Source: Streptomyces sp. LBL
GTDB lineage: Bacteria > Actinomycetota > Actinomycetes > Streptomycetales > Streptomycetaceae
Assembly: GCF_029893585.1 (NCBI RefSeq)
Contig: NZ_JARXYX010000050.1
Span: forward strand, 1-61,059
DNA length: 61,059 bases
Direction of reading: 5' to 3'
In this document: in pieces, positions 1 to 8,976 of the stretch
How positions within the stretch are numbered: the first letter of the stretch is position 1
How the letters are laid out: the number at the start of each line of letters is the position of its first letter
Notes under the pieces: generated by a model
Told to the model about the DNA's origin: nothing
What the model saw: only the letters and a program-made list of their open reading frames with translations
Databases searched by the model: none
Program-made: the position numbers and the translations under genes

Positions 1-119
1 ACGGCCACCCGGCAATCACCGCTGCCCACACCCCGAAGAAACACCCGGAACCCGCCCGACACCCATGATCAGCATTCACGCGGTGGATCGAGGCTGAGAC
101 TGCAACGGCTCTGGGGCTC

Positions 120-1220
120 TCAGGGCCGTAAGAGGCTTTGCCGGATCACACTGTCGCTGGCGCGCAGAGCAGCCGTCAGTTCTCCCTGCTGCCCATCCGG
201 GATGGCCCCGGTCCCGAGGGCGCAGGAACGCACCAGGGCTCGGCAGTCCTGTACTTGCCGGTCCGTGGCGATCGCGGTGAACAGGGGGTGCGCCAGGTTG
301 TCGCGGGCCGCATAGCCGTCTTCGGCATCCATCGTCCTGCGGTGGAGGTACTCGACGATGCGATGCGCGGCGGGCGCCTCGGCGGAGCCGATCGCATCGA
401 GGACGGTGAGACCGAGCCGGATGTCGAAGACGGTCATCCCAGGTTCGGCCTGCCGCTCAAGACAGGCGGCTGCCAGGTCCGCCAGGTGGCGGTCGACCGG
501 CTGCCCGGCGTCGCGTCGGCACAGGACGGTCAGGCAGGCCGTGACGGCTTGCTCCCACGGGTCGCCGTCCGTCGTGTCGGTGAGGAGGGCAGCGGCTGAT
601 GCCGTGTCACCGGCAACCAGGGCGGCGAGTACGGCGACTTGGCGCCCGTCGAGCATCCGATGACCTACGCCCCGGTGAGCTTCGATGTGTGCTTTGGCCT
701 CGGCCCAACGTCCTGCGGTGGTGAGGGTGCGCGTGCCGTCGGCGAGGAGCACGCGCCACAGCCACGCGCGGACCTCGCGACGGTCCTCATCGGTCGCCGT
801 CAGGTCCGCCGGTACCGCGACGCCGTCGAAGCGAGCAGCTGCGCCCCCTTCGACGGCCTGATACAGGTCGAGCAGTCGCTGACGGCCCTCATCAGCACGG
901 CTGGCGCGGATCTGGAGGCGGGCGAGGTTGGCGATCGGTTCCAGCCCACGGATCGCACTCACGCCAGGCAGGGGGCAGGCGTGGAGGTATGCGGTGGCGT
1001 GCTGGCGGCACATCTCCCGCGCGAGGTCGGGAAGGCAGAGATCGGAGGCGAGGAGCGCGGCCTGGTTGTAGACGGCCGATGCGAGCCCCTGGTCGGTCTT
1101 CTTCACCGCAGTGGCAGCCAGGCCGACGAGCGCGCGCACGCGCGTAGGCAGGGGCAGACAGGCGGGCCGGAAGCGGGCGACGAGCGGGAAGCGCTGGGCT
1201 ACGAGTCCTTGCGGGTCCAT
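120..1220 (-). CDS. Helical-repeat protein downstream of the FxLD lanthipeptide genes
   Basis: A 366-residue soluble protein with no motif I can name. It is Ala/Leu/Arg rich and looks like stacked helices of TPR type throughout. There is no signal peptide or membrane segment. It lies 87 bp downstream of the FxLD methyltransferase on the same strand, so it is probably the last gene of the lanthipeptide operon. Its role (scaffold or regulator) is inferred only from position. The ATG start fits the reading frame and no better start is visible. Confidence 0.75.
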   Translation of the reverse strand: MDPQGLVAQRFPLVARFRPACLPLPTRVRALVGLAATAVKKTDQGLASAVYNQAALLASDLCLPDLAREMCRQHATAYLHACPLPGVSAIRGLEPIANLARLQIRASRADEGRQRLLDLYQAVEGGAAARFDGVAVPADLTATDEDRREVRAWLWRVLLADGTRTLTTAGRWAEAKAHIEAHRGVGHRMLDGRQVAVLAALVAGDTASAAALLTDTTDGDPWEQAVTACLTVLCRRDAGQPVDRHLADLAAACLERQAEPGMTVFDIRLGLTVLDAIGSAEAPAAHRIVEYLHRRTMDAEDGYAARDNLAHPLFTAIATDRQVQDCRALVRSCALGTGAIPDGQQGELTAALRASDSVIRQSLLRP

Positions 1221-1307
1221 GGGTCCCCCAGGCGTGAGTGAGAAATGTCGAAACGACGGTGCCCGCCAGCCGTACGTGGACAGGCACCGTCCGCTACGCG
1301 CGGGGCA

Positions 1308-3398
1308 TCACAGCCAGTCGACGACGATCCGGTTCAGCGGGGTATGCAGAGTGAAGAGGCCAGGGCGTTGCTCGGCTGCGGGAGCGCCGAGGGGCTGAAT
1401 CTCGAACGTGGCTTCACGGCCGCGATACTCGCGATCCCAGGTGCGGATGGCGTCGGCGACCTTCGCGGCCAGTTCGTCGCTGCCGGGGCCGTGGCCGATG
1501 ACCCCGAACTCCCAAAGCTTTCCGCCCTCGGGGGTCTTCTCCTTCGACAGGCGCCGCGCCAGGTAGGTGACGGCGCCCTTGTCGACGATCGCGGTCGACG
1601 AGGGGTAGGGGTCCTCGGTGAGCAGACCGCCCTTGGCGCTCCGGGGGAACAACATCCGGATCAGGCCGGAGGGAAGGGAGCAGGTGAGGAACAGTTCCAT
1701 CCACTCGGGTGACTCCATGGCGCGGACCATCATGCCGGTCCACTCCTCGGTACGCGGCTGGTCCAGGGCACCGGTGAGGGCGTCGGCGTCGATGTGCTGG
1801 CCGACGGGGGCCTGGAGCCGGACAGTGCCGTCCGCGCTGAGCGGGATGACGCGGCGGTCGTCGTCGGCGATGCCCCGTCGGAGCGGCATGAAGGTGTTCA
1901 TCTCGCTGCCGAGCGATACCCATCGGCCGTCGCGCTGCTCGTACGCGATGGAGCGGGACACCGTGCCCTTGAGGCGCTGAGGGACGAGGAGCCGGCCGCT
2001 GGGAGCGAGCTGATGCAACCAGGCGTTCGGCACGCCGTGGGCGCCCACGGTTGCGATGATCTGGTCGTACGGCGCTCCTTCGGCGTAGCCGAGGGCCCCG
2101 TCGCGGGTCACCGCCTCGACGTTGGTGATCTCGGCGGCGGCGAGATGCGCGCGGGCGCCCTCCACGAGGTCGTCGTCGACGTCGAGAGTGGTCACGTGTC
2201 CGCTCTCGCCGACCAGGTGGGCCAGCAGACCGGCGTTGTAGCCGGTACCGGCGCCGAGTTCGAGGATGCGCTCGCCGGGCTGGGCATCGAGCTGGTCCAG
2301 CATGAGAGCGACGACGCCCGGCTGGGAAGCACAGGAGATCGACGTGCCGTCGGTGTCGTACTTGATGTGCACCGGTGCGTTGGTGTAGGCGTCTTCGAGC
2401 GACGCTTCAGGCACAAACACGTGGCGGGGCACGGTGCGCAACGCATGCTCGACGGCGGGCCTGCGGGCGTGCCCGTCTGCGCGAAGCTGGTCGACCAGGG
2501 CGTTGCGGAGGCGCTCGGCGTCCGCCGTGGGGGTGGCGCGCGTGTCGTTGTTCACCGCGTGGACGCTATCGGCGTCGGCGGTGGCATCGCCGGGCGACGC
2601 TGTGTTGTCACTCGTTCCCATGACTACCTCTCGTGCGATGTTGGACAGGGCGCTCTGGTCGTCCCGGAGGAGACCGGCGCGGTTGGCGTGGAAGATCACG
2701 TGGTGGGCGATGACTGCCCGCAGACCGCGGGTGAGGCCGGCGCCGGTGGCGAGGGAAGCGAGTGCGGCGCCCGTCCGCTCGAAGGCGGTCACCCACTCGT
2801 CGTGTCCGGAGAGCGGGCCGTTCGGGCGGCATAGGCTGCGGGCTTCGGCGGTCATCAACTTCCGTATCTCAGATACCAGTTCGGCCACTTGCTCAGGGGG
2901 CAGAGCGGTGGTGGTCGGCCGGAGGGCGGCGATCTTCGCCCACACATCGCCCTGCTCGAACCAGTCCAATCCGGCCGCTCGCATCATCGCGCTCGCCAGC
3001 AGCACGGTTGTCTCCCGGCGCCCAAGGCTCTCCGGGCCGGGCGGATAGGTGAGCAGGTGACGGCTGTCCGCCTCAAACAGCTCGTGAGCGAGGCCCATTG
3101 CCTCGGTCCCGCCGAAGACGTCGGTCTCGGGCTCGTAGACGCTGGGCAGCCACGACACAGCCGTGCCGTCCTCGACAAACTCGCTCAGTAGCGCTTCAAC
3201 GGCAGGTGAGGGCTCGTCAGCGCGGTACCGCAGCGGCCAGGGCTGCTTGTTCATGAACCACCAGCCGGTGAGCTGCCCGTCGGCTTCTGCCGCGACCAGG
3301 GCGGGGGAGAGGCGTTCGGCGATAGCGCGCTTGGCGCTCTCGCGGTCGGCGAAGGTGATGTTGTGCTGCTGCCAACGGTCGAACGTGTCAGGGGGCAT
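1308..3398 (-). CDS. FxLD-system methyltransferase: LanB-type elimination-like domain fused to a protein-isoaspartate O-methyltransferase domain
   Basis: Residues 1 to about 260 resemble the thiopeptide-type or SpaB_C elimination-like domain (WWFMNKQPW near residue 46, and the E-x-DSR-type segment). After an acidic linker, residues about 295-500 form a PCMT-like methyltransferase with the SAM motif LELGAGTGYN near 374-384 and the usual helical lead-in HALRTVPRHVFVPE. Relatives called methyltransferase, FxLD system accompany FxLD lanthipeptide precursors. Studied LanS enzymes of this kind methylate a core Asp, leading to aspartimide and isoaspartate. The gene lies 24 bp after lanC, so it is in the operon. 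The target is probably the Asp-Asp pair at the start of the core of the 7865-8044 peptide (inference). Confidence 0.9.
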   Translation of the reverse strand: MPPDTFDRWQQHNITFADRESAKRAIAERLSPALVAAEADGQLTGWWFMNKQPWPLRYRADEPSPAVEALLSEFVEDGTAVSWLPSVYEPETDVFGGTEAMGLAHELFEADSRHLLTYPPGPESLGRRETTVLLASAMMRAAGLDWFEQGDVWAKIAALRPTTTALPPEQVAELVSEIRKLMTAEARSLCRPNGPLSGHDEWVTAFERTGAALASLATGAGLTRGLRAVIAHHVIFHANRAGLLRDDQSALSNIAREVVMGTSDNTASPGDATADADSVHAVNNDTRATPTADAERLRNALVDQLRADGHARRPAVEHALRTVPRHVFVPEASLEDAYTNAPVHIKYDTDGTSISCASQPGVVALMLDQLDAQPGERILELGAGTGYNAGLLAHLVGESGHVTTLDVDDDLVEGARAHLAAAEITNVEAVTRDGALGYAEGAPYDQIIATVGAHGVPNAWLHQLAPSGRLLVPQRLKGTVSRSIAYEQRDGRWVSLGSEMNTFMPLRRGIADDDRRVIPLSADGTVRLQAPVGQHIDADALTGALDQPRTEEWTGMMVRAMESPEWMELFLTCSLPSGLIRMLFPRSAKGGLLTEDPYPSSTAIVDKGAVTYLARRLSKEKTPEGGKLWEFGVIGHGPGSDELAAKVADAIRTWDREYRGREATFEIQPLGAPAAEQRPGLFTLHTPLNRIVVDWL

Positions 3399-3422
3399 GC
3401 GGAGCTCCTTCGGTGGATGGGG

Positions 3423-4691
3423 TCAAGCGATGAGCAGGCAGGCGTCCCACGCGTATCGGGGCGGCACTGCGGTGCTGGGTGCGAGGAGGGCCAGGGCGAT
3501 ACCGGCAGCGCCGTCGAGGAGACCGGGGCATCGCTCCGCGTCCCGTACAAGCTCCTTGGCCGCGTGCGCGGGGTCAGTGCCCCGGGGATGAACCACGGCC
3601 AGAAGCGCCGGGATTGTGGCGCGGAGTTGTCCGACCGTCGAAGGGCGGGCGTCGTCGGCCGCGCGGGAGGCGATGTGGGTGAGGCCGGCGACGCCGTGGC
3701 ACAAGCCGTTGTCCGTCGTGGCCTTGAGCTGTGCGGGGTCACTGAGGGCGGCCACGAGCGCGTTCTCGGCGTCCACCTGACGACGGGTATCTCCGAGGGC
3801 GAGCGCGGCCAGTTGCTGGGCGCGGGCGAGACCGGCGGTGCCGTAGCACCATGACGGCCGCTGCAGCGCGGACCCGGTAAGGCGTCCCGAGCACAGCTCG
3901 TCCCGGATGACCCAGTACGGCCAGGCCGGGCCCCGGCCGGTGTCCTCTTGCCAGCGGTCAAGCCACGCCAGGATCCGGCCCAGTGCTTCGTCGTGTCCGT
4001 CGACGAAGGTGCCGTGCCTGGCGGCGAGCGCGAGCAGTCCAAGTACGCCACCGATGCCGTGCGCCATGCCGTTGTTGGCGTGCCCGCCAGGGAAACGGTC
4101 GTCCGGGCGGCCCGAGGGCCCCGTTTCCGTCCACCAACCCGGCACGGTCGCGCCATCGTGGGTGATCGGTTGGGTGAGGCGTACGCAGTAGTCGAGTACG
4201 GCGCGTAGGGCGGCGGCACCGGGGTTGCGGCGCAGGAGGTAAGCGCCGTATCCGGTCAGACCCCGGATGGTGTCGAATTCGGCGAGCGCCGGGAGGAGTC
4301 CGGCGTCGATACGGCGATGCGCGGCGTCAACGCGGCGGCTCACATCGGCGGCCATCTGCCGGTCCAGCGTGGCCAGGGCACCCTGGTAGGCGCCAGGCAG
4401 GTGATCAGTGGCGCAGGCCAGGGTGTGCGCGAAGGCGGGCGCCCCGTAGAAGGGGTGACTGTCGGGGCCAGTGGTGAACGGTTCGTGGGAAGCAGCGGCG
4501 AGCCAGTCATGGGCGCGCTGCCACGGTCCGAGGCCGGCCGCGGCCCGCTCGATGTGCAGCAGCGCGATGCCGGGAAGGCCGTGAGCGAGGTGCTGCCGAT
4601 GAGAGGTCACCGGCCCAAGGTGTGCCGCGCCGGGGTCGGCGAGTTCCTCGGCGACGGCAGCGGCGAGGTCAAGCGCGGGGTGGGCGGTCAC
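3423..4691 (-). CDS. Lanthionine synthetase C-like cyclase (LanC)
   Basis: A 422-residue zinc-dependent cyclase that adds Cys thiols to dehydroamino acids to make (methyl)lanthionine rings. The three expected motifs are present: an active-site His in NGMAHGIGG (about residue 209), the first zinc Cys in WCYGTAG (about 281), and the Cys-His pair in LCHGVAG (about 329-331). I chose the GTG at 4691 because it overlaps the lanB stop as GTGA, giving translational coupling. The same frame stays open further upstream inside lanB, but that part is a shadow. It partners the LanB at 4688-7771 and acts on the precursor at 7865-8044. Confidence 0.93.
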   Translation of the reverse strand: MTAHPALDLAAAVAEELADPGAAHLGPVTSHRQHLAHGLPGIALLHIERAAAGLGPWQRAHDWLAAASHEPFTTGPDSHPFYGAPAFAHTLACATDHLPGAYQGALATLDRQMAADVSRRVDAAHRRIDAGLLPALAEFDTIRGLTGYGAYLLRRNPGAAALRAVLDYCVRLTQPITHDGATVPGWWTETGPSGRPDDRFPGGHANNGMAHGIGGVLGLLALAARHGTFVDGHDEALGRILAWLDRWQEDTGRGPAWPYWVIRDELCSGRLTGSALQRPSWCYGTAGLARAQQLAALALGDTRRQVDAENALVAALSDPAQLKATTDNGLCHGVAGLTHIASRAADDARPSTVGQLRATIPALLAVVHPRGTDPAHAAKELVRDAERCPGLLDGAAGIALALLAPSTAVPPRYAWDACLLIA

Positions 4692-7600
4692 GGTGTCCTC
4701 CCGGTGGTGCGGGCGGTCCAGGCCAGGGCGGCGGCACGGGCTAGGTAGAGGCAGACCTCTTCTTCGGGGAAGTTGACCGCGATGTGCCGTACGAAGTGGA
4801 CGTGCAACAGGGAGGTCAGGACGTCGTCGAGGGCAATGCCCTGCGTGTCGAGGCCTGGTAGGTGCGGCCGGTAGGCGGCGAGTGCCGCGTCGCGGTCGGC
4901 CCAAGCCGACACGATGGCCGCTCCTCCGGGGGCGTCGCGCAGTTTCGCCCAGTCGGCGTTGGGGTCGGCGAGGCGTACGGCGTCGGTGAACTGCGGGCGT
5001 GGTACGGGCGCGGGGGCTGCGGGCGGGACGTGTTCGATCAGCCAGCGCATCCCGGCTTGAGTGCTGCCGAGGAACGCGGAGGCGATGGCGAGGGTGTGGA
5101 CGGCCACGAGCGTGCGCTGGTGTGGGCGCCCTGGCTGGAAGAACTGGGCCAGGATGGCGCGTGAGTCCGCCCGGAACACTTCCTCGGCCGCGTCCCATGC
5201 AGTGCCGGAGCCCCAGCGGCCCATCTCCCGGTAGGAGGTGGGATAGCGCAGGTCCGCCAGCAGACCCGCAACGCGCAGCTCGTTGGCCCAGGCACTCACC
5301 GTGTGGGCAGTCGCGGCGAATGCCTCCGGGGCGGGGAGCGCGATGCGCAGGCGCAAGTGCTGCTCGGGGTCTCGGAAGCGGATGAACCACCACCGCGGGC
5401 CGCCGAGCCGTTCGAGGAGGTCAGGCAAGTGGCGGGAGAGCAGGGTGTCCTGGCGGCGAGCGTCTCCATAAAGGGTGGCCAGTAGTACCGACGAGACAGC
5501 CGGTGTCTGCATCTGGGCCAGGGAGAGGGCACGGGCCGGGGTGGGGACGGGAAGGGGTGGCCACGCCGGCGGCCGGTTCGCCTTGAGCGGCACGACTACC
5601 TCGTGGGCGCGGCCGTCGCACCAGCCGAACGCCTCGGGTTCCGCGGCCTCGACGAGCACGGCCAGGCGCGCGCGGTCGAGGTGGTGGCGCAGCAGTGTCC
5701 GGTGGCCGGCCTGGTCGAGGTCGAGGAAAAGGCGCCGGTCGTCCTCGACGAGGTAGACCCGCTGAGGTAGCCGCCGCCGGGCCCGCCAGTCGGTGAGGGC
5801 GGCGTCCCATTCGTCCTGAGGGAAGGCGCGGTCGGGCAGCTCGGGCGCCTCCAGCCGCCAGCGGGCCGGGGCGAGCACCGTGCGCCGGTAGCGCAGGCGC
5901 GGCAGGAACGGCATCGCGGCTGCGGCGCCCCAGTCGAACACGGTGACCTGCGCGCACTGGGCGCGGGACAGCTCGGTGAGGAATCGCACCAGCGGCGGAG
6001 TGTGCGTCTTGAGGTTCAGCGCGTGCATCCCGACGGCTTCGATGCGCTGGCCGCGCTCGGGGGCGGCCAGGTACAGGCGGCGGCCATCGCAACCCACCGC
6101 CAGGTCCCTGGGAGTGAGGACGGCGTCCGCCGGAGCGCGGTGCTCCTGGAGGCTGATCACGGTGGGCAGGACCTGCGGGGCGCGGGTGACGTGGGCGCTC
6201 TCGGACAGGAGCGGTGGGAAAGAGAGCTGCGCCGGCACGGTGTTGCTGTCGGCGGCCGGGATGTCGACCAGCTCCGCGGCCAGGGCCTCGCGATCGCCCG
6301 GCGTCAGCACGCTGAGGAACCGGCCCGTGGAGACGCCGGCCCCACGGGACACACTCACGACCTCCAGCCGGAACCGCCCGCGCTGCAACTCTTCCAGGCT
6401 GGCCGCAAGCACCCGCACGCCCAACTCCAGGTGCGACGGCACCCGAGGCTCGTCGGGTCCCACGTCCAGGGCCGTGATCAACTCGTCGGTGAGGATCATC
6501 TCGTCGCGGCCGTCGAGCGCGGCGGCCTGTGCCAGCCGTACGAGGGCGTCATCCCGAGCGGAGACGCGAGGCCGACGCGCGCCGGTCGCAGTGCCCGGGT
6601 AGCCGTCGGGATAGCCGGCGCCGCTGTCCGCGACGAGCTCTTGGAGCGGCACCATCGTGCCGATGCCGTACCGCTCGTAGAACCTCTGGTGGTACTCACC
6701 CCACGCGGCGGTCCCGTACGGGCGAGCACTCACCCGGGTCAGGATGAGGACGGCGCGCTCGATCTCGCGTGCTACTTCGTCCGGCAGAACGATCCGCGCG
6801 TCCAGGCGCAGATCGAGCGCGACAGGGTGGCGGCGCAGGCCGGGTACGACGGCTCGCATCCGCGCTGCGACGCTGTCCCGGCCGCCGCGCGTGACGCACT
6901 CCTCCAAGCCCGCCCGGATTGCGCGGAGTTCGCGCATCGTCTCAGCGACCGGGGCGAGAGTACCGACGTCGATCGCGTCGAGCTGGTCGAGGAGATATCC
7001 GAGGGCGTCGGTCTCGGTGCTCGGAGCGTGCAGACTCGTGATCAACACCCGCTGCCGGATCAGCTCCCCCAGCAGACGACGCGCCTTCTCCGGCTCGGCT
7101 GCTGGGAACTCCGCCCGGAGCTTGTCCTCGAGCGCACCGACCCGGATCGGCGTCTGAGAGGCGGCGAGGACCGTGCGTACTGGTTCGGTCAGGGTCAGGG
7201 ACGCCTCGACCGCGCGAGTCCGATCGTCCTGGATGTCGGACTGGAACGGCACGATAAGCCGGTCCCCCCGGCTCGTCACGGTGCCGTTGAGGACCACGGG
7301 CAGTTGTTGGAGCAGGTCAGGGCACGACTCCAGCCGCTCGACGACGGTGGCCAGCCACTCCGCGCCCGCGTGGCCGACGGCCACGTGGTCCACTCCCCAG
7401 TCTGTGCACGCCTGCGGTCCGAACTCCGCAGTGGTGACGCCGGCGAAGAGGCCGAATGGCGTCGCCCGGTGCTGGGATCGCAGTAAGTAGCGGGCTACGG
7501 ACAGCGTCGCGCGCCGCACGTCCCGCGCAGAGGGCTTCTCGGCCGTACACAAGGTCCGTACCTGTGTGGCCAGGACGGGGCTGGAGTGTTGCAACGCTTC

Positions 7601-7771
7601 GGCGACATCGCTGTTCGCCCAGACCGCGCGCAGCCACGCCACACAGGCCGCCGGGCTGCTGGGCGAGCGGTCATCGGGGTCAGGGCACGGCGGAACCGGC
7701 AGCGACGGCCGGGCTACGGCGCGGACGAGTGCCGTAGTACCAGCAAGAAACGCTGTGGACGGAGCAACCAC
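4688..7771 (-). CDS. Full-length lantibiotic dehydratase (LanB, glutamyl-tRNA dependent)
   Basis: At 1027 residues this is the normal length for class I LanB. The N-terminal glutamylation domain includes the family hallmark RATPFGLFAG near residues 102-111. The C-terminal elimination (SpaB_C) domain starts near residue 745, with RWWFIRFRDPEQHLRLRI near 790. Class I LanB enzymes dehydrate Ser/Thr by transferring glutamate from Glu-tRNA and then eliminating it. The gene follows the precursor after a 93-bp gap that holds a strong stem-loop. It is coupled to lanC by a GTGA overlap. There is no sign of frameshift or missing domain. Confidence 0.93.
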   Translation of the reverse strand: MVAPSTAFLAGTTALVRAVARPSLPVPPCPDPDDRSPSSPAACVAWLRAVWANSDVAEALQHSSPVLATQVRTLCTAEKPSARDVRRATLSVARYLLRSQHRATPFGLFAGVTTAEFGPQACTDWGVDHVAVGHAGAEWLATVVERLESCPDLLQQLPVVLNGTVTSRGDRLIVPFQSDIQDDRTRAVEASLTLTEPVRTVLAASQTPIRVGALEDKLRAEFPAAEPEKARRLLGELIRQRVLITSLHAPSTETDALGYLLDQLDAIDVGTLAPVAETMRELRAIRAGLEECVTRGGRDSVAARMRAVVPGLRRHPVALDLRLDARIVLPDEVAREIERAVLILTRVSARPYGTAAWGEYHQRFYERYGIGTMVPLQELVADSGAGYPDGYPGTATGARRPRVSARDDALVRLAQAAALDGRDEMILTDELITALDVGPDEPRVPSHLELGVRVLAASLEELQRGRFRLEVVSVSRGAGVSTGRFLSVLTPGDREALAAELVDIPAADSNTVPAQLSFPPLLSESAHVTRAPQVLPTVISLQEHRAPADAVLTPRDLAVGCDGRRLYLAAPERGQRIEAVGMHALNLKTHTPPLVRFLTELSRAQCAQVTVFDWGAAAAMPFLPRLRYRRTVLAPARWRLEAPELPDRAFPQDEWDAALTDWRARRRLPQRVYLVEDDRRLFLDLDQAGHRTLLRHHLDRARLAVLVEAAEPEAFGWCDGRAHEVVVPLKANRPPAWPPLPVPTPARALSLAQMQTPAVSSVLLATLYGDARRQDTLLSRHLPDLLERLGGPRWWFIRFRDPEQHLRLRIALPAPEAFAATAHTVSAWANELRVAGLLADLRYPTSYREMGRWGSGTAWDAAEEVFRADSRAILAQFFQPGRPHQRTLVAVHTLAIASAFLGSTQAGMRWLIEHVPPAAPAPVPRPQFTDAVRLADPNADWAKLRDAPGGAAIVSAWADRDAALAAYRPHLPGLDTQGIALDDVLTSLLHVHFVRHIAVNFPEEEVCLYLARAAALAWTARTTGRTP

Positions 7772-7798
7772 GACTACCTCCGTAGGCGAGGGATGAAC

Positions 7799-7843
7799 GG
7801 CTGGTGCCCCCGCGTCGCGCCCCGCGACGCGGCGACACCAGCC
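7799..7843 (-). terminator. Stem-loop between precursor and lanB (partial terminator or attenuator)
   Basis: GGCTGGTG at 7799-7806 pairs with CACCAGCC at 7836-7843, and an inner stem CGTCGCG/CGCGACG strengthens it. Its position just after the precursor gene suggests partial termination, giving more precursor message than enzyme message. That role is inferred from common lanthipeptide operon design. Confidence 0.55.
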
Positions 7844-7864
7844 GGGAGAAACCCGAAGTTCGGG

Positions 7865-8044
7865 TCAGGCGACGTTGGTGGTGCAGGCGCCACAGGTGGT
7901 GCCGCAGTTGTCGTCGGTCAGGTTGACCAGGCCCGCCGTATCGTCGATTTCGACAAGGGAGACGTCCAGGTCGAAGCCGTCCGATGCCCCCGGGGTCTGC
8001 GGGCGTGCCTGGGTGCGGCTGGGAACTACGGTGTTGCGCGTCAT
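7865..8044 (-). CDS. FxLD family lanthipeptide precursor peptide
   Basis: A 59-residue peptide starting MTRNTVVPS. The ATG at 8044 is chosen because AAGGAG lies 9 bases upstream (8054-8059); the longer open frame to 8101 has no such site. The leader contains GFDLDVSLVEIDD, the family FxLD motif. The C-terminus, roughly LTDDNCGTTCGACTTNVA, has three Cys and four Thr available for ring formation, with an Asp pair at the front as a likely target for the isoaspartate methyltransferase. The gene heads the lanB-lanC-methyltransferase operon. Ring topology and leader cleavage site cannot be read from sequence. No dedicated protease or ABC exporter is visible in the window. Confidence 0.9.
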   Translation of the reverse strand: MTRNTVVPSRTQARPQTPGASDGFDLDVSLVEIDDTAGLVNLTDDNCGTTCGACTTNVA

Positions 8045-8155
8045 GCCAATCAACTCCTTTGAATGGTTGGGTGTTGCGGTGCCGTCCCAGCGAGAGGTCA
8101 CGAGCCGTCGGAGGCCGTCTACCTCGCGCTGGGAAGTCTTGTGACGCGAGTCAGA

Positions 8156-8299
8156 TCAGGCGGTAGCTGGTCGCTGCTTCATGAAGTAGGCGAGCCCCAG
8201 GTACCGACCACAGCGGGCGCCCTCCATGGCCATCTGTTGGCGGGGTCGGAGGCGGCCGAGGCTCGGGAGGGGCAGGAGCACCGCGGCCGCAGTGCTCAC
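8156..8299 (-). CDS. Small 47-residue ORF coupled to the ATP-binding regulator
   Basis: The GTG start at 8299 overlaps the stop of the 8296-8742 gene as GTGA, which argues for real translation. The product is short and basic, with one Cys and a C-terminal stretch YLGLAYFMKQRPATA. I do not recognise a family. It sits between the regulator and the precursor gene on the same strand. It could be a partner of the ATP-binding protein or a chance frame. Confidence 0.4.
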   Translation of the reverse strand: MSTAAAVLLPLPSLGRLRPRQQMAMEGARCGRYLGLAYFMKQRPATA

Positions 8300-8742
8300 T
8301 GGTCGCCCTTGATGAGGAGTTCGGCCCAGACCTCTTTGCCCCATGGGCGCCTGTCCGAGCCGCGCAGGTCATAGCCCCAGCGGTCGGAGACTGCGTCGAT
8401 GAGGACCAAACCGCGGCCCGCCTCGTCGTCATCATCGGGCGGACCGAGGCTCGGTAGGCGCGAAGGCGCCCGGTCCACCACCCCGACACGTACCCGAGTC
8501 GCGCTCGGCCGCCCGACAACCAGGCGGATCGAGCGGCACGGGGTGTGCCTGACGGCGTTGGCGATCAGTTCCGAGATGATCAGTGCGGCGCGGTCGGCGA
8601 GGTCTTCGAGGTGCCATGCGCCGAGAGCGTCACGGACGAGCTTGCGGCCGATCTCGGCCGTGGAGGGCTCGCACGGGAAGGTCTGGCTATAGGCAGGATG
8701 ACCAGTGGGAGCGGGCTGAACGGGCGTGCTGAGACTCGTCAT
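8296..8742 (-). CDS. ATP-binding protein of the anti-sigma / RsbW-like kinase family
   Basis: A 148-residue HATPase_c protein. The N box is seen in ALIISELIANAVRHT (about residues 53-67), with a DRAPSRLP-type G1 segment and a GRGLVLIDAVSDRWG segment (about 109-123). Small proteins of this type are abundant in Streptomyces and are usually regulators (anti-sigma factors or serine kinases) encoded beside HTH proteins. Here it lies between the lanthipeptide genes and the divergent HTH/TPR gene at 8977, so local regulation is a reasonable inference. It has no membrane segment. Confidence 0.85.
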   Translation of the reverse strand: MTSLSTPVQPAPTGHPAYSQTFPCEPSTAEIGRKLVRDALGAWHLEDLADRAALIISELIANAVRHTPCRSIRLVVGRPSATRVRVGVVDRAPSRLPSLGPPDDDDEAGRGLVLIDAVSDRWGYDLRGSDRRPWGKEVWAELLIKGDQ

Positions 8743-8883
8743 TGGGGTGGAGCCTTCGCGTTGTCTCGGCGCCCGGCTCGTCCCAAGAAGGCATCAGGGG
8801 CGAACCGGGCCGTCAACAGCCGCCCGTACGGGGGTGACGAGCGACCAGTGACCAGACAACTCCCGTTCGCACCAGCCTGGTTA

Positions 8884-8903
8884 GGGTGATCGGGGGGTCA
8901 CCC
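8884..8903. promoter_or_regulatory. Inverted repeat in the divergent promoter region
   Basis: GGGTGA (8884-8889) and TCACCC (8898-8903) form a small inverted repeat in the 234-bp gap between two divergent regulatory genes. A TTGACC near 8926 could be a -35 element, but I see no convincing -10. It may be an operator for the HTH protein; this is a weak inference. Confidence 0.3.
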
Positions 8904-8976
8904 AAAGTAACAAACTAGGGCGATTTGACCTCTTATTTGCCTGACGGGAAGGGGTCGTCAGGGCTACCGTGCAGGG

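Noticed and set aside
3423..5393. One long 656-residue protein covering LanC and part of LanB.
   Set aside because: The first 234 residues are a shadow of lanB; the GTGA junction at 4688-4691 and the LanC family start place the gene at 4691.
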